From contig JADHLR010000039.1 in NCBI GenBank assembly GCA_016780525.1, positions 1 through 11,707 of the forward strand: 11,707 nt of DNA, read 5' to 3'. This document shows, piece by piece, positions 1-7,142 of this stretch. This stretch comes from Candidatus Puniceispirillum sp. Its GTDB lineage: Bacteria > Pseudomonadota > Alphaproteobacteria > Puniceispirillales > Puniceispirillaceae. Both the position numbers and the translations under genes were made by a program. Position 1 is the stretch's first letter. Each line of letters starts with the position of its first letter. The notes under the pieces were generated by a model. It ran no database searches. It saw only the letters and a program-made list of their open reading frames with translations, and was not told where the DNA came from.

Positions 1-10
1 ATGGTCGGGC

Positions 11-56
11 GGTGATAAGTTTAACGCCGACCCGCTAGCGAATCGGCGTAATCACC
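11..56 (-). terminator. Terminator-like two-tier stem-loop after atpF
   Basis: Read on the minus strand, an inner stem CGCCGA/TCGGCG (plus-strand 25-30 with 43-48) encloses a 12-base loop. That loop can pair further through two G-U wobbles and two G-C pairs to leave a CTAG tetraloop. An outer stem GGTGAT/ATCACC (11-16 with 51-56) flanks it. The inner stem is followed by TTAAACTTAT, a poor U-tract, so this is not a classic intrinsic terminator. Its place about 45-80 bases past the atpF stop fits an operon end or an mRNA 3'-end stabiliser. Pairings were read by eye; no energy was computed. Confidence 0.4.
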
Positions 57-67
57 CAATCTGCGAA

Positions 68-79
68 TTACCGCGGTAA
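68..79. repeat. 12-bp perfect palindrome TTACCGCGGTAA
   Basis: The bases TTACCGCGGTAA form a perfect inverted repeat with no spacer, starting 14 bases past the atpF stop codon. It could be a protein-binding site or simply part of the 3' untranslated region. Nothing else identifies it. Confidence 0.35.
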
Positions 80-92
80 ACCCGGCACCCGA

Positions 93-581
93 TCAGTTTA
101 GTTTTTCAATCTCGGCTGTCGCCTTGTCAACAAGTGCGAGGCTGGCTTTGTCATCGAGTTTTGTCGTTATGATTTCACTTGCCGTGGCGATCGCCAGACT
201 TGCCGCGCGATCCCGCAGTTCGGCAATCATGCTGGCTTCGGCGGCTTTGATTTTCGCATCAGCCTGCTGTTCACGACGTTTCACCGCCGCCACAGCTTTC
301 TTTTCGGCAGTTTCACGAATGCGCTCGGCTGTGGCTTCGGCGGCTTTAACAATGGCTTTCGCCTCGTCAGCAGCCTCACGGTGCAGGCGTTGATAGGTTT
401 TGAGTTCGGCAACAGCCTCATCCCGAAGCGTCTTGGCTTCTTCAAGGTCTGCACGGATCTTTGCCGAGCGTTCGTCAAGCATGCCGCCAAGCGCGGCGCC
501 CACTTTGCGCCACACAAGCGCAATGAATACAACAAATCCAACGGCAACCCAGACCGACTCAAGAACGATTCCATGTTCCAT
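93..581 (-). CDS. atpF: F0F1 ATP synthase subunit b
   Basis: The gene encodes a 162-residue subunit b, half of the b/b' peripheral stalk that holds the F1 catalytic head still against the rotating c-ring in the inner membrane. One N-terminal transmembrane helix (about residues 7-24, rich in V, F, I and W) is followed by the basic WRKV boundary and the family sequence LDERSAKIRADLEEA (about 35-49). From there on it is a long charged, alanine-rich coiled coil, and the length is usual for the family. The ATG overlaps the TAA stop of the upstream b' gene by one base, and AGGAG lies 8 bases upstream, so translational coupling is likely. It is the last F0 gene before a terminator-like hairpin. No F1 genes are visible, which fits the split F0 and F1 operons common in Alphaproteobacteria. 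Confidence 0.95.
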   Translation of the reverse strand: MEHGIVLESVWVAVGFVVFIALVWRKVGAALGGMLDERSAKIRADLEEAKTLRDEAVAELKTYQRLHREAADEAKAIVKAAEATAERIRETAEKKAVAAVKRREQQADAKIKAAEASMIAELRDRAASLAIATASEIITTKLDDKASLALVDKATAEIEKLN

Positions 582-1174
582 TAGTTTGTCTCCTGCCTGG
601 CCATCTGCGCGGCCAATTTATCTGCCGTTTTACCCGCTTGTGCCGCCGTTGTCTTGATATCGGCAAGCTGTGCGACAGCGACCATCGCGGCCTCTGCAGC
701 AACATCATTCAAATTAGCCAAGGCGTCGCTGCGTGCAGTGGCCAGTTTGGCTTCGGCTTTGGCCACTTTATCAGCTAATTTTTTGGCAATTTTGGCGTCG
801 CTGGCTTCGGCTTTTTTCGCAGCTTCAGCAGCGGCTGTTTTGGCGGTCTCTGCTGCCGCACTGCGTGCCGCGTCAAGATCAGCCTCATATTCAGCCCGGG
901 TTTGTGCCGCGTCTTCGCTTGCAGCACGCGCCTTGCCAAGATCATCATCAAGCTTGGCCCGGCGTTCTTCGAGAACAGCGCCGATACGTGGTGTGACCAA
1001 TTTTGCCATGATGATGTAGCCAGCCGCAAATAACACCACCAACCAGAAAAGCTGTGATGGCCAGGTGCTGATATCCAATTGTGGCAGGCCCGCTCCGGCA
1101 GCCCGTGCCGTTGCCGGCGCGGCTAATCCGAAAAGCATAATGCCGGCATGTTGGCATGTCTTTAAACGTATCAT
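581..1174 (-). CDS. atpG: F0F1 ATP synthase subunit b'
   Basis: This is the 197-residue b' partner of subunit b in the F0 peripheral stalk (atpG or atpF' in alphaproteobacterial naming). The family hallmark PQLD-x4-P-x-Q-x-FWL (about residues 31-45) leads into the membrane helix (about 41-59), then MAKLVTPRIGAVLEERRAKL and a long Ala/Lys/Glu coiled coil. I chose the ATG at 1174 because AAGGGG lies 7 bases upstream. A longer frame to 1237 would translate the intergenic stem-loop and has no clear ribosome site. The first 25 residues look like a Sec signal peptide: Lys5, a hydrophobic GIMLFGLAAPATA stretch and an A-R-A|A site near residue 25. Cleavage there would leave a mature N terminus just before the PQLD motif. 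Its TAA overlaps the atpF ATG. Confidence 0.94.
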   Translation of the reverse strand: MIRLKTCQHAGIMLFGLAAPATARAAGAGLPQLDISTWPSQLFWLVVLFAAGYIIMAKLVTPRIGAVLEERRAKLDDDLGKARAASEDAAQTRAEYEADLDAARSAAAETAKTAAAEAAKKAEASDAKIAKKLADKVAKAEAKLATARSDALANLNDVAAEAAMVAVAQLADIKTTAAQAGKTADKLAAQMARQETN

Positions 1175-1194
1175 GTGTATCCCCTTGCCCGTCA

Positions 1195-1226
1195 GCCGGG
1201 CCACCGCAATCGCAATGGCTACCGGC
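1195..1226 (-). other. Possible intercistronic stem-loop between atpE and atpF'
   Basis: In the 86-base gap between atpE and b', the transcript can form GCCGG-UA-GCC paired with GGC-CCGGC: eight base pairs, a two-base bulge and a 14-base loop. It ends about 20 bases before the b' start. Hairpins next to atpE often help set the high c-subunit stoichiometry by stabilising or shielding mRNA segments. Whether this one does so is inference from position alone. Confidence 0.3.
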
Positions 1227-1260
1227 AGACAAGTCATGGAATGTGCAATGTTCGGATGTT

Positions 1261-1488
1261 TTACAGCGCGAACAAAAGCAGCAGAGCAACAACCAATGCG
1301 AAAAGCGCGATAGCTTCGGTCAGCGCAAACCCAAGAATGCCGATGCCAAATACTTCGCTACGTGCAGCTGGGTTGCGTGCGATTGATGTTACCAGAGCAG
1401 AGAAGATGTTACCAATACCAACACCAACACCAGCAAGAGCGATAACGGCCAAACCGGCACCGATCATTTTTGCAGCTTCTACTTCCAT
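1261..1488 (-). CDS. atpE: F0F1 ATP synthase subunit c (proteolipid ring)
   Basis: This 75-residue hairpin protein forms the rotating c-ring. The first helix carries the glycine zipper G20-V-G-V-G-I-G26 used for tight ring packing. The polar loop contains R38-N39-P40. The second helix carries the proton-binding carboxylate Glu58 within GFALTEAIALFALVV. There is no recognisable sodium-site signature (for example a Gln in helix 1 facing the carboxylate), so proton coupling is expected. The ATG at 1488 has a good GGAAGGA site about 9 bases upstream. Flanking gaps of 89 bases (to atpB) and 86 bases (to b') are longer than at the other junctions. This is common for atpE, which must be translated in excess. 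Confidence 0.97.
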   Translation of the reverse strand: MEVEAAKMIGAGLAVIALAGVGVGIGNIFSALVTSIARNPAARSEVFGIGILGFALTEAIALFALVVALLLLFAL

Positions 1489-1577
1489 AGTTATAGTCCT
1501 TCCGTGAGTTTTAGGTCGTTCAGTTAATTTACACCACGCGGGGCGCGAGCCCGTTGCGGATCCTTGTGCCGCTGCCT

Positions 1578-2339
1578 CTAGTGAAGATGCAGGGCGTCAT
1601 TCAAATACATGCAGGTTAGAATGGTGAAAACATAAGCCTGAAGTGCGGCCACCAATACTTCCAGTCCGGTCAGGCCGATCAGCGCCAGAAATGGCAGCAC
1701 AGAGCCGGCCATGGCAAGACCGCCAGCGCCGGAAATCATCACCGCAAGACCGGCAAACACCTTCAACATGGTGTGACCAGCGAGCATATTGGCGAATAAA
1801 CGAACCGACAGGCTGACCGGGCGAACGAAATATGAAATCACTTCAATGACAATCAAAAACGGGATCAGCACTTTTGGTGCACCTGCCGGTACAAAAAAGC
1901 TGAAGAAATGCAGCCCGTGCTTGAAAAGCGCGATTAACGTCACGCCGACAAACACAAAAGCGGCCATGGCAAACGTCACCACAATTTGCGAGGTGAATGT
2001 GTAGGAATAGGGGATCAGGCCAAGCATATTGCCGAACAGCAAAAACACGAACAGAGTGAAGATGAAGGGAAAATACGGACGGCCTTCGTGACCCACATTG
2101 CTGCGCACCATTTCGGCGACAAATTCATACATCATTTCAGCAAGGCCTTGCATGCGGCCCGGGACAAGCTCGGCGCGGCGCATCGCGCTGATCAGAAATA
2201 CCGCGCTGATACCGACCGCCAACGCCATAAACAGGCTGGAATTTGTGAATGACAGGTCGTAACCGCCAAAGGACAATTCGATCAAAGGTTTGATCTCGAA
2301 CTGGGCTACCGGTGAATGCATTCCCTGCGAACCGCTCAT
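1578..2339 (-). CDS. atpB: F0F1 ATP synthase subunit a
   Basis: The product is the 253-residue membrane stator that forms the two proton half-channels against the c-ring. The essential arginine is Arg180 in SLSVRLFANMLAGH. Gln234 in LVAALQAYVF matches E. coli Gln252. His189 and Glu227 occupy the positions of E. coli Glu219 and His245, the reciprocal swap also seen in mitochondrial and many alphaproteobacterial a subunits. Several hydrophobic helices and the conserved LFGNMLGLIPYSYTFTS stretch (about 101-117) are present. The ATG at 2339 overlaps the atpI stop in an ATGA arrangement and has AAGGAG about 10 bases upstream. Residue 7 is also Met, and many homologues start near there (M-H-S-P), but the overlap and ribosome site favour the first Met. 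Confidence 0.96.
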   Translation of the reverse strand: MSGSQGMHSPVAQFEIKPLIELSFGGYDLSFTNSSLFMALAVGISAVFLISAMRRAELVPGRMQGLAEMMYEFVAEMVRSNVGHEGRPYFPFIFTLFVFLLFGNMLGLIPYSYTFTSQIVVTFAMAAFVFVGVTLIALFKHGLHFFSFFVPAGAPKVLIPFLIVIEVISYFVRPVSLSVRLFANMLAGHTMLKVFAGLAVMISGAGGLAMAGSVLPFLALIGLTGLEVLVAALQAYVFTILTCMYLNDALHLH

Positions 2340-2734
2340 GTCCTGTCTGCTCCTTTATTCTTCGGGTCTGATGACCCCTTGCTTTTCAAGTCTGATGAGT
2401 TTTTATGCTCATCAAAATAACCGGCAGCCAAACCACGGCCAGTAAAAACACGCCACACATTCAGCATGCCGGCGATCGCTCCTAAAAAGAACATCACCAA
2501 TAAAAACAGCGGCGATGTGTCCAGCCATCTATCCAGCACCCAACCGATAAAAGTGCCAACAATAACACCGGCGACCAATTCGGTTGCCACCCGCCCCATA
2601 ATCGCTGCGGCGCCTTCGGGAAGTGCCGACTGCGATGGTCGGTCTTTTTGTTCCCGATCTGCCTGCAACTTGTCCAGACGACGGTCAATGTCGGCAAGAC
2701 GCTGTCGGTCTTTGTGATCATTGCTGTCATTCAT
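2336..2734 (-). CDS. atpI: AtpI-type F0F1 ATP synthase assembly protein
   Basis: This small protein of the AtpI/gene-1 family is non-catalytic, usually the first gene of alphaproteobacterial F0 operons, and is linked to c-ring assembly or ion handling. A charged N-terminal helix (RLADIDRRLDKLQADREQ) precedes two membrane helices. The first starts around GRVATELVAGVIVGTFIGWVLDR, carrying the family's E-L-x-A-G and G-x-x-x-G-W-x-x-D-R pattern. The second is FLLVMFFLGAIAGMLNVWR. The hydrophilic tail holds an imperfect repeat, SSDLKSKG then SSDPKNKG. I start at the Met encoded at 2734 (132 residues), which has GGGA about 8 bases upstream. An in-frame ATG at 2761 would add nine residues but lacks a ribosome site. 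The stop overlaps the atpB start by four bases. Confidence 0.88.
   Translation of the reverse strand: MNDSNDHKDRQRLADIDRRLDKLQADREQKDRPSQSALPEGAAAIMGRVATELVAGVIVGTFIGWVLDRWLDTSPLFLLVMFFLGAIAGMLNVWRVFTGRGLAAGYFDEHKNSSDLKSKGSSDPKNKGADRT
2351..2398. repeat. 24-bp imperfect tandem repeat at the 3' end of atpI
   Basis: Two adjacent 24-base units (2351-2374 and 2375-2398) share 17 of 24 positions by hand count, including an identical nine-base block TCATCAGAC on the coding strand. They encode SSDLKSKG and SSDPKNKG in the AtpI tail. The downstream copy also supplies the AAGGAG ribosome site of atpB. Confidence 0.6.
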
Positions 2735-2847
2735 CTGGATGTTCCCGTCCTGAACCAGCATGATACCGTTGGCTTTAAATCGCCCTATGGCATCTGTGCA
2801 GAGGATTTGTGGGTATTTGCGGACCTGTTCTTGTTATTGACCTTTTA

Positions 2848-2885
2848 ACCGTTTGGACAGCCTGCCAAGACATCGGGAAACCGGT
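2848..2885 (-). other. Possible stem-loop in the atp operon leader
   Basis: On the minus strand ACCGGTTT (2885-2878) can pair with AAACGGT (2854-2848). That gives seven base pairs with one bulged G around a 23-base loop, which has a further TTGG/CCAA option. It lies within the roughly 180-base leader expected from the promoter at 2923-2952. It does not match any riboswitch I recognise. Confidence 0.25.
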
Positions 2886-2922
2886 GGAGTACCGCGCTGA
2901 CAAACTGGCTTAAATCGCGCCC

Positions 2923-2952
2923 AAAATAGGGGGGTGAATTGGCCTTTGTCAA
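2923..2952 (-). promoter_or_regulatory. Candidate sigma-70 promoter for the F0 operon
   Basis: A perfect -35 hexamer TTGACA (minus strand, 2952-2947) is followed after 18 bases by TATTTT (2928-2923), a four-of-six match to the -10 consensus. Initiation would fall near 2916, giving a leader of about 180 bases before atpI. The spacer contains a run of six C residues next to the -10. This is the best-matched promoter in the window, but it is a by-eye call. Confidence 0.45.
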
Positions 2953-2955
2953 GCA

Positions 2956-2973
2956 TTCAATGGCTGTTCAATG
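2956..2973 (-). promoter_or_regulatory. Direct repeat CATTGAA-N4-CATTGAA next to the -35
   Basis: On the minus strand two identical CATTGAA words start 11 bases apart, about one DNA turn, and end three bases before the TTGACA -35 element of the atp promoter candidate. Such spacing is typical of an activator bound as a tandem dimer. No specific regulator is recognised, and two seven-base words can recur by chance. Confidence 0.3.
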
Positions 2974-3050
2974 ATAGTTCTTTTGCCGCAGGTTTCTGGG
3001 GATTATGGCCGCGCGGTAAAAGATCTGTCTGATTCGCCTGCCGAGCTGGC

Positions 3051-6000
3051 TTAAACTGTGGCAATATCACGGATTCTTTCGGCTGTTTGCAGGTCTACCG
3101 AGACCAGTTTTGAAATCCCGCGCTGTTCCATTGTGATGCCAAACAACCGGTCCATCCGGGCCATTGTCATACGATGGTGGGTGATGACAAGGAATCGGGT
3201 ATCGGTCTGCGCGCAAATATCGCGCAGCAAATCGCAAAATCTCACAACATTTGAATCATCAAGTGGCGCATCGACCTCATCCAGTACGCAAATTGGCGCA
3301 GGGTTAGTCAAAAATACCGCAAAGATAATGGCCAGAGCCGTCAATGCCTGCTCGCCGCCGGATAACAGCGACAAAGATTGCAGCCGTTTGCCGGGCGGGC
3401 TGGCAAGAATTTCGAGACCGGCCTCAAGCGGGTCGTCAGCATCGGTGAGTTGTAATTCGGCCGTGCCACCGCCGAATAATTTGTTGAACAGCGTTTTGAA
3501 ATGCTGGTTCACTTCGGAAAAGCTTTTCAGCAGGCGTTCACGCCCCTCGCGGTTTAATTGCGAAATCGCCGCGCGTAATTTGGCAATGGCTGCCAGTAAA
3601 TCATCGCGTTCGGTTTCCATAGTGGTGATGCGGCTGGCGACATCCTCCATCTCAGCTTCGGCGCGCAGATTAACCGGGCCAATGTTATCGCGTTCCCGGA
3701 TCAGTCTTTGCACCCGCTCTTCCAGCACATCTATCTGCGGCAGGGTGGCCAGGTCGTCAATATCGGCAATGCTGGCAACAGCGTCAGGTGCACAGTTCAG
3801 TTTTTCAAAAATACGTGCTTTTAAGTCGGCCAGCTTGGCGGTGCATCGTTCCTGATGACCTTCGGCACGGATTTGAATCTCGCGCGCGTCGGCCAGCGCT
3901 GTATCGGCATCGCGCTGCAATGTCTCGGCTTCGGCAAGTTTCGTTTCAGCCAGGCGCAGTGCATCAGATGCGCTCTGTCTGGCGTTGTCGGCAATTTCCA
4001 GACGGTCGAGGATTTCCATGCGCTGTTTGGCAATTGTGGCAGGTAAATCATCAAGTCTTTTTTGCTCTTGCAAACCATCGGCAAGCCGGTTTTCAAGCTC
4101 GGCAATCCGCCCGACGGCCCCATCAAGCCGTTGTTGCCAGGCAGCGGCCTCCTGTTCACAGCTGCGTCGTCTATTTTCGGCATTTTTGATGGCCTCGGCC
4201 AAACGCGATTCGGCCTGCATGGCGTTGCTCAGCGCGTCACGGGCAGTCTCGGCGGTGCGGCGCGCGGCGGCTTCGGCGGCGCCCAGTGCGGCATCATCAC
4301 TCAACGCGGCAATTTCCGCCGCACATGCGCTCAGGCTGCCAGCCAGATCATTCAATGTCTGGTCTAATTCAGCCGCGCGAAGCTGTGCGGCATCCGCCTT
4401 CAGCCGATCAGATTCAGCTTGCCGGCGCATTTCGCCAAATTTCTGTTCAGCGGCAAGGCTGGCGGCGCGGCATTCACGCAATTCTGTCTGGCACTGGCGC
4501 AGTGTTTCTTGCGTTTGCTGCGCTTTATTTTGATCAGCATCTGCTTTTTTGGTCACCGCCGCCAGATCAGCCTGCAAATGATCAAGTCGGCGGCGCTGGC
4601 GGATACGTTCGGCGCTTTTATCTGTTTTCGAGGCCAGACGCACAAACCCGTCCCAGCGCCACAGGCTGCCGTCTTTGCTGGTGATTGCCTGTCCCGGCTG
4701 CAGCTGCATTTGCAGCTGTTCAGCCTGTGCCGGATCATCAATCACGCCAACACCGGCCAATGCCACTGCCAGCGCCGGGGCGCCCGTCACATAGCTGGCC
4801 AATGCGGTGGTGCCATCGGGGGGTCGCAAAGCTGTTGATGGCGGTGCGGTTCGCCAATAGCCGCGCCGCCCGCTGCCAACCGGCACCGACAATTCATCAG
4901 CAAGATAGGCTGCCAGCGCTATTTCCATGCCGTCACTGACCGTTAACTGGTCGATGACCGGGCTTGCCTCACCATCATCCTGATCTGCCAGAAGATACTG
5001 CAAAGCGTCGATTTCGGCTTGCAGTCTGGCGATCTGTGCAGCGCTGTCACGGCGGGCGGTTTCGCCAGCTTCCGCCGCTACCGTTGCCGCCGTTAGTTTG
5101 TTGTCGGCCGTTTCAAGGGCTTTATTTGCGGCGTGGAAATCGGCCTCGCACGCGGTGCATTCGGTTGCCGCGATTTCAGCTTGTTGTGCCAGTTCCGCTA
5201 TCGCCAGATCGGCAAGCGCGGCGGTCGCTGTTGCCTGTCTTGTGGTGATGTCAGTTTGCCGGGCAGCAAGGCTGGCGCGGCTGTTGGCGGCGGCGCGCAA
5301 CACCGCGCTGGCATCTGCAAGCGTTGCATCAGCCGCGTTGGCGGCGGCGCGGGCGGCTTCGAGATTTTGCGCCGTCTCAGCTTGCCGTGGGGTGGCTTCG
5401 GCAATTTCATTACCGCGTGCGGTGGCTTCTTCATTTAATCGCTGGATCGCTGCCTTGGCATCATCCCGCAGGCTGGTTTCGCGGGCGATGTCAGCGCGTA
5501 ACTGTGTCTGTTGGCTGCCGAGTTGTTGCAGTGCCTGTTGCAGCCGTTGTTCTTCCCGGTCAAGCTCTTCACGCCCAAGAGACAGACGTTGATATTCAGC
5601 CGCTTTTTCAGCTTCGGCATGCCGCAAGGGTGCCAGTGATGCGCTGATCTCGGCGCGCGCTGTGGCGCTTCTGGCAGCCAGTTTTGTGCGCTCTTCAACA
5701 CCTATTTTTGCATTCTGCAAATCGGTATCTGACTCGGTCAATGCGTCGGCGGCATCTGTCCAGCTTGCCATTAAAAGCTGTGCTTCTGCCTTGCGGATAC
5801 GGTCGGCAACCGAGCGGTAGCGGGCGGCCTGGCGGGCTTGCTTTTTTAACGAATCGCGCTGCTCGATCAGACCCGCGATGACATCATCCAGCCGTTCGAG
5901 GTTGGATTCAGCACTGCGTAAACGTAACTCCGCCTCATGCCGGCGTGCATGCAGTCCCCGAATATTGGCAGCTTCTTCGAGCAGGGCGCGTCGATCGGTT

Positions 6001-6470
6001 GGCTTGGCCCCGACAATGGCACCGATTCGGCCCTGACTGACAATGCCGGATGATCGTGCGCCACTGGCCACATCGGCAAATAACAGCTGGATATCACGGG
6101 CGCGGGCTGGCTTGGCGTTGACATAATAGCTGCTGCCTTTGCCACGCTCTATTTTCCGCGTAATTTCAATGTCATCATTATTGTTGAATTCGGCCGGGGC
6201 GCTGCGTTTGCGATTGTCGAGTTCGAGCGAAATTTCGGCAATATTGCGGGCTGGACGTTGTTCTGTGCCGGCGAAGATGACGTCATCCATCTCGCCACCA
6301 CGCATCTGTCGTGCCGAGCTTTCGCCCATCACCCACCGCAAGCCTTCAACAATATTTGATTTGCCGCACCCATTCGGCCCAACAATGCCGGTAAGACCGC
6401 TTTCAATATCGATCTCGGCGGCTTCGGCAAAGGATTTGAAACCGGCCATTTTCAGGCTGCGAAAAATCAC
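3051..6470 (-). CDS. smc: Chromosome segregation protein SMC
   Basis: This is the 1139-residue SMC ATPase, the core of the condensin-like complex (with ScpA and ScpB) that organises and separates chromosomes. The N-terminal head has Walker A GPNGCGKS (31-38), the R-loop Arg57 in MRGG and the Q-loop Gln146 in IVSQGRIG. A long coiled coil (about 175-495) leads to a hinge (about 500-615), a second coiled coil, and a C-terminal half-head. That half-head has signature LSGGEQ (1036-1041), Walker B ICVLDE (1060-1065) and the H-loop ITHHR. All ATPase motifs are intact and the length is normal. The start is a GTG; it places the usual M-x-F-x3-L-x2-GFKSF opening correctly, and an in-frame TGA 30 bases upstream excludes a longer form. 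No good ribosome site is visible. It follows the DsbA-like gene by 27 bases, probably in one transcript. Confidence 0.97.
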   Translation of the reverse strand: MIFRSLKMAGFKSFAEAAEIDIESGLTGIVGPNGCGKSNIVEGLRWVMGESSARQMRGGEMDDVIFAGTEQRPARNIAEISLELDNRKRSAPAEFNNNDDIEITRKIERGKGSSYYVNAKPARARDIQLLFADVASGARSSGIVSQGRIGAIVGAKPTDRRALLEEAANIRGLHARRHEAELRLRSAESNLERLDDVIAGLIEQRDSLKKQARQAARYRSVADRIRKAEAQLLMASWTDAADALTESDTDLQNAKIGVEERTKLAARSATARAEISASLAPLRHAEAEKAAEYQRLSLGREELDREEQRLQQALQQLGSQQTQLRADIARETSLRDDAKAAIQRLNEEATARGNEIAEATPRQAETAQNLEAARAAANAADATLADASAVLRAAANSRASLAARQTDITTRQATATAALADLAIAELAQQAEIAATECTACEADFHAANKALETADNKLTAATVAAEAGETARRDSAAQIARLQAEIDALQYLLADQDDGEASPVIDQLTVSDGMEIALAAYLADELSVPVGSGRRGYWRTAPPSTALRPPDGTTALASYVTGAPALAVALAGVGVIDDPAQAEQLQMQLQPGQAITSKDGSLWRWDGFVRLASKTDKSAERIRQRRRLDHLQADLAAVTKKADADQNKAQQTQETLRQCQTELRECRAASLAAEQKFGEMRRQAESDRLKADAAQLRAAELDQTLNDLAGSLSACAAEIAALSDDAALGAAEAAARRTAETARDALSNAMQAESRLAEAIKNAENRRRSCEQEAAAWQQRLDGAVGRIAELENRLADGLQEQKRLDDLPATIAKQRMEILDRLEIADNARQSASDALRLAETKLAEAETLQRDADTALADAREIQIRAEGHQERCTAKLADLKARIFEKLNCAPDAVASIADIDDLATLPQIDVLEERVQRLIRERDNIGPVNLRAEAEMEDVASRITTMETERDDLLAAIAKLRAAISQLNREGRERLLKSFSEVNQHFKTLFNKLFGGGTAELQLTDADDPLEAGLEILASPPGKRLQSLSLLSGGEQALTALAIIFAVFLTNPAPICVLDEVDAPLDDSNVVRFCDLLRDICAQTDTRFLVITHHRMTMARMDRLFGITMEQRGISKLVSVDLQTAERIRDIATV

Positions 6471-6497
6471 AATATCAACTCGCGCAGAAACCCCGGA

Positions 6498-7136
6498 TCA
6501 GGTGCCGGTAGCGTTAATTTTTTCGGCAAACTCGTCAAAGGACAAGTTGCCTGAAATAACAGTTTTATTATTGATGACGAAAGATGGTGTTGCCTGAATC
6601 TCCCACTGGCGCAACGCTTCCTGACGCATCTCCACGATGCTTTCAAGAAGTGGCCGGTTGCGCATGACAGCGTCAAATTCAGCGCTGCTGACGCCAGCCA
6701 GCCGGCCGAGTTTGCGTAAGGCGTCAATCGGATCTTCGGCGCCGGCCCAAAGATTCTGTTTTTCCAGCAGCATGGCGACCATCGGGAAATATTTTTCTGC
6801 TGTCACTGTGCGCGCCATGGCATGCGCCCGCAACGCCAGACCATCAAGCGGAAAAGCCCGCATTTCAAAGCGCACAACGCCCTGATCAATCAGCCGGGTT
6901 TTAATCTGCGGGAATGTGTTTTTGTGAAAGCTGGCGCAATGGCTGCAGGTCATAGAGAAAAATTCAATGACCTGAATCGGCGCGTCATCCCGACCCAAAA
7001 AGCGCGGCGCTTGCGCATGCGCGATGATGTCGGACGCGGCCACAGCAGCGCTAGGCAGCAAGCTGGCGGCCAGACCGGTTGCCAGCATCTGGCGGCGGGA
7101 TATGTTTTTGGATAGGTGATGTGATGTTTTTGTCAT
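6498..7136 (-). CDS. DsbA-like thiol:disulfide oxidoreductase, Tat-exported
   Basis: The product is a 212-residue thioredoxin-fold protein of the DsbA family (thioredoxin_4 type), expected to make or reshuffle disulfides in periplasmic proteins. The N terminus has a twin-arginine motif S-R14-R15-Q-M-L, a hydrophobic stretch and an A-V-A|A cleavage site near residue 33, so it probably crosses the membrane through Tat. The active site is C64-S-H-C67 in FFSMTCSHCASFH, and the cis-proline is Pro184 in QATPSFVINN. The helical insert between them is of ordinary size. The ATG at 7136 is needed to keep the Tat signal. No Shine-Dalgarno precedes it, and a weak promoter would place transcription at or near the ATG. 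smc starts 27 bases downstream. This dsb - smc pairing is common in Alphaproteobacteria; a functional link is not established here. Confidence 0.9.
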   Translation of the reverse strand: MTKTSHHLSKNISRRQMLATGLAASLLPSAAVAASDIIAHAQAPRFLGRDDAPIQVIEFFSMTCSHCASFHKNTFPQIKTRLIDQGVVRFEMRAFPLDGLALRAHAMARTVTAEKYFPMVAMLLEKQNLWAGAEDPIDALRKLGRLAGVSSAEFDAVMRNRPLLESIVEMRQEALRQWEIQATPSFVINNKTVISGNLSFDEFAEKINATGT

Positions 7137-7142
7137 GGCACC

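Larger units (their letters stand above)
2735..3050. other. Non-coding region between smc and the F0 operon
   Basis: About 316 bases separate the smc stop from the chosen atpI start. It holds a promoter for the F0 genes (2923-2952), a direct repeat just upstream of it (2956-2973) and a leader stem-loop. The short frames here have no recognisable protein features. I see no convincing U-tract terminator after smc, only the short self-complementary words AGATCT and CCGCGCGG. Smc and the atp genes could therefore be partly co-transcribed. Confidence 0.55.

Noticed and set aside
1175..1237. Longer N terminus for subunit b' starting at 1237
   Set aside because: The extra residues translate the intercistronic hairpin, and the ATG at 1174 has a clear ribosome site and yields a coherent signal peptide.
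1530..1555. GGGC-TCGC-GCCC hairpin in the atpB-atpE gap
   Set aside because: Four base pairs in a GC-rich stretch with competing CGCG pairings; too weak to annotate.
3058..3855. Long plus-strand open frame (265 codons) opposite the end of smc
   Set aside because: It lies wholly antisense to the conserved Smc C-terminal head; its product is Ser/Arg-rich with no recognisable domain, as expected for an antisense shadow.
3985..4533. Plus-strand open frame (182 codons) opposite the smc coiled coil
   Set aside because: It is antisense to an Ala/Glu-rich coiled coil, which produces low-complexity Ser/Ala/Arg shadows.
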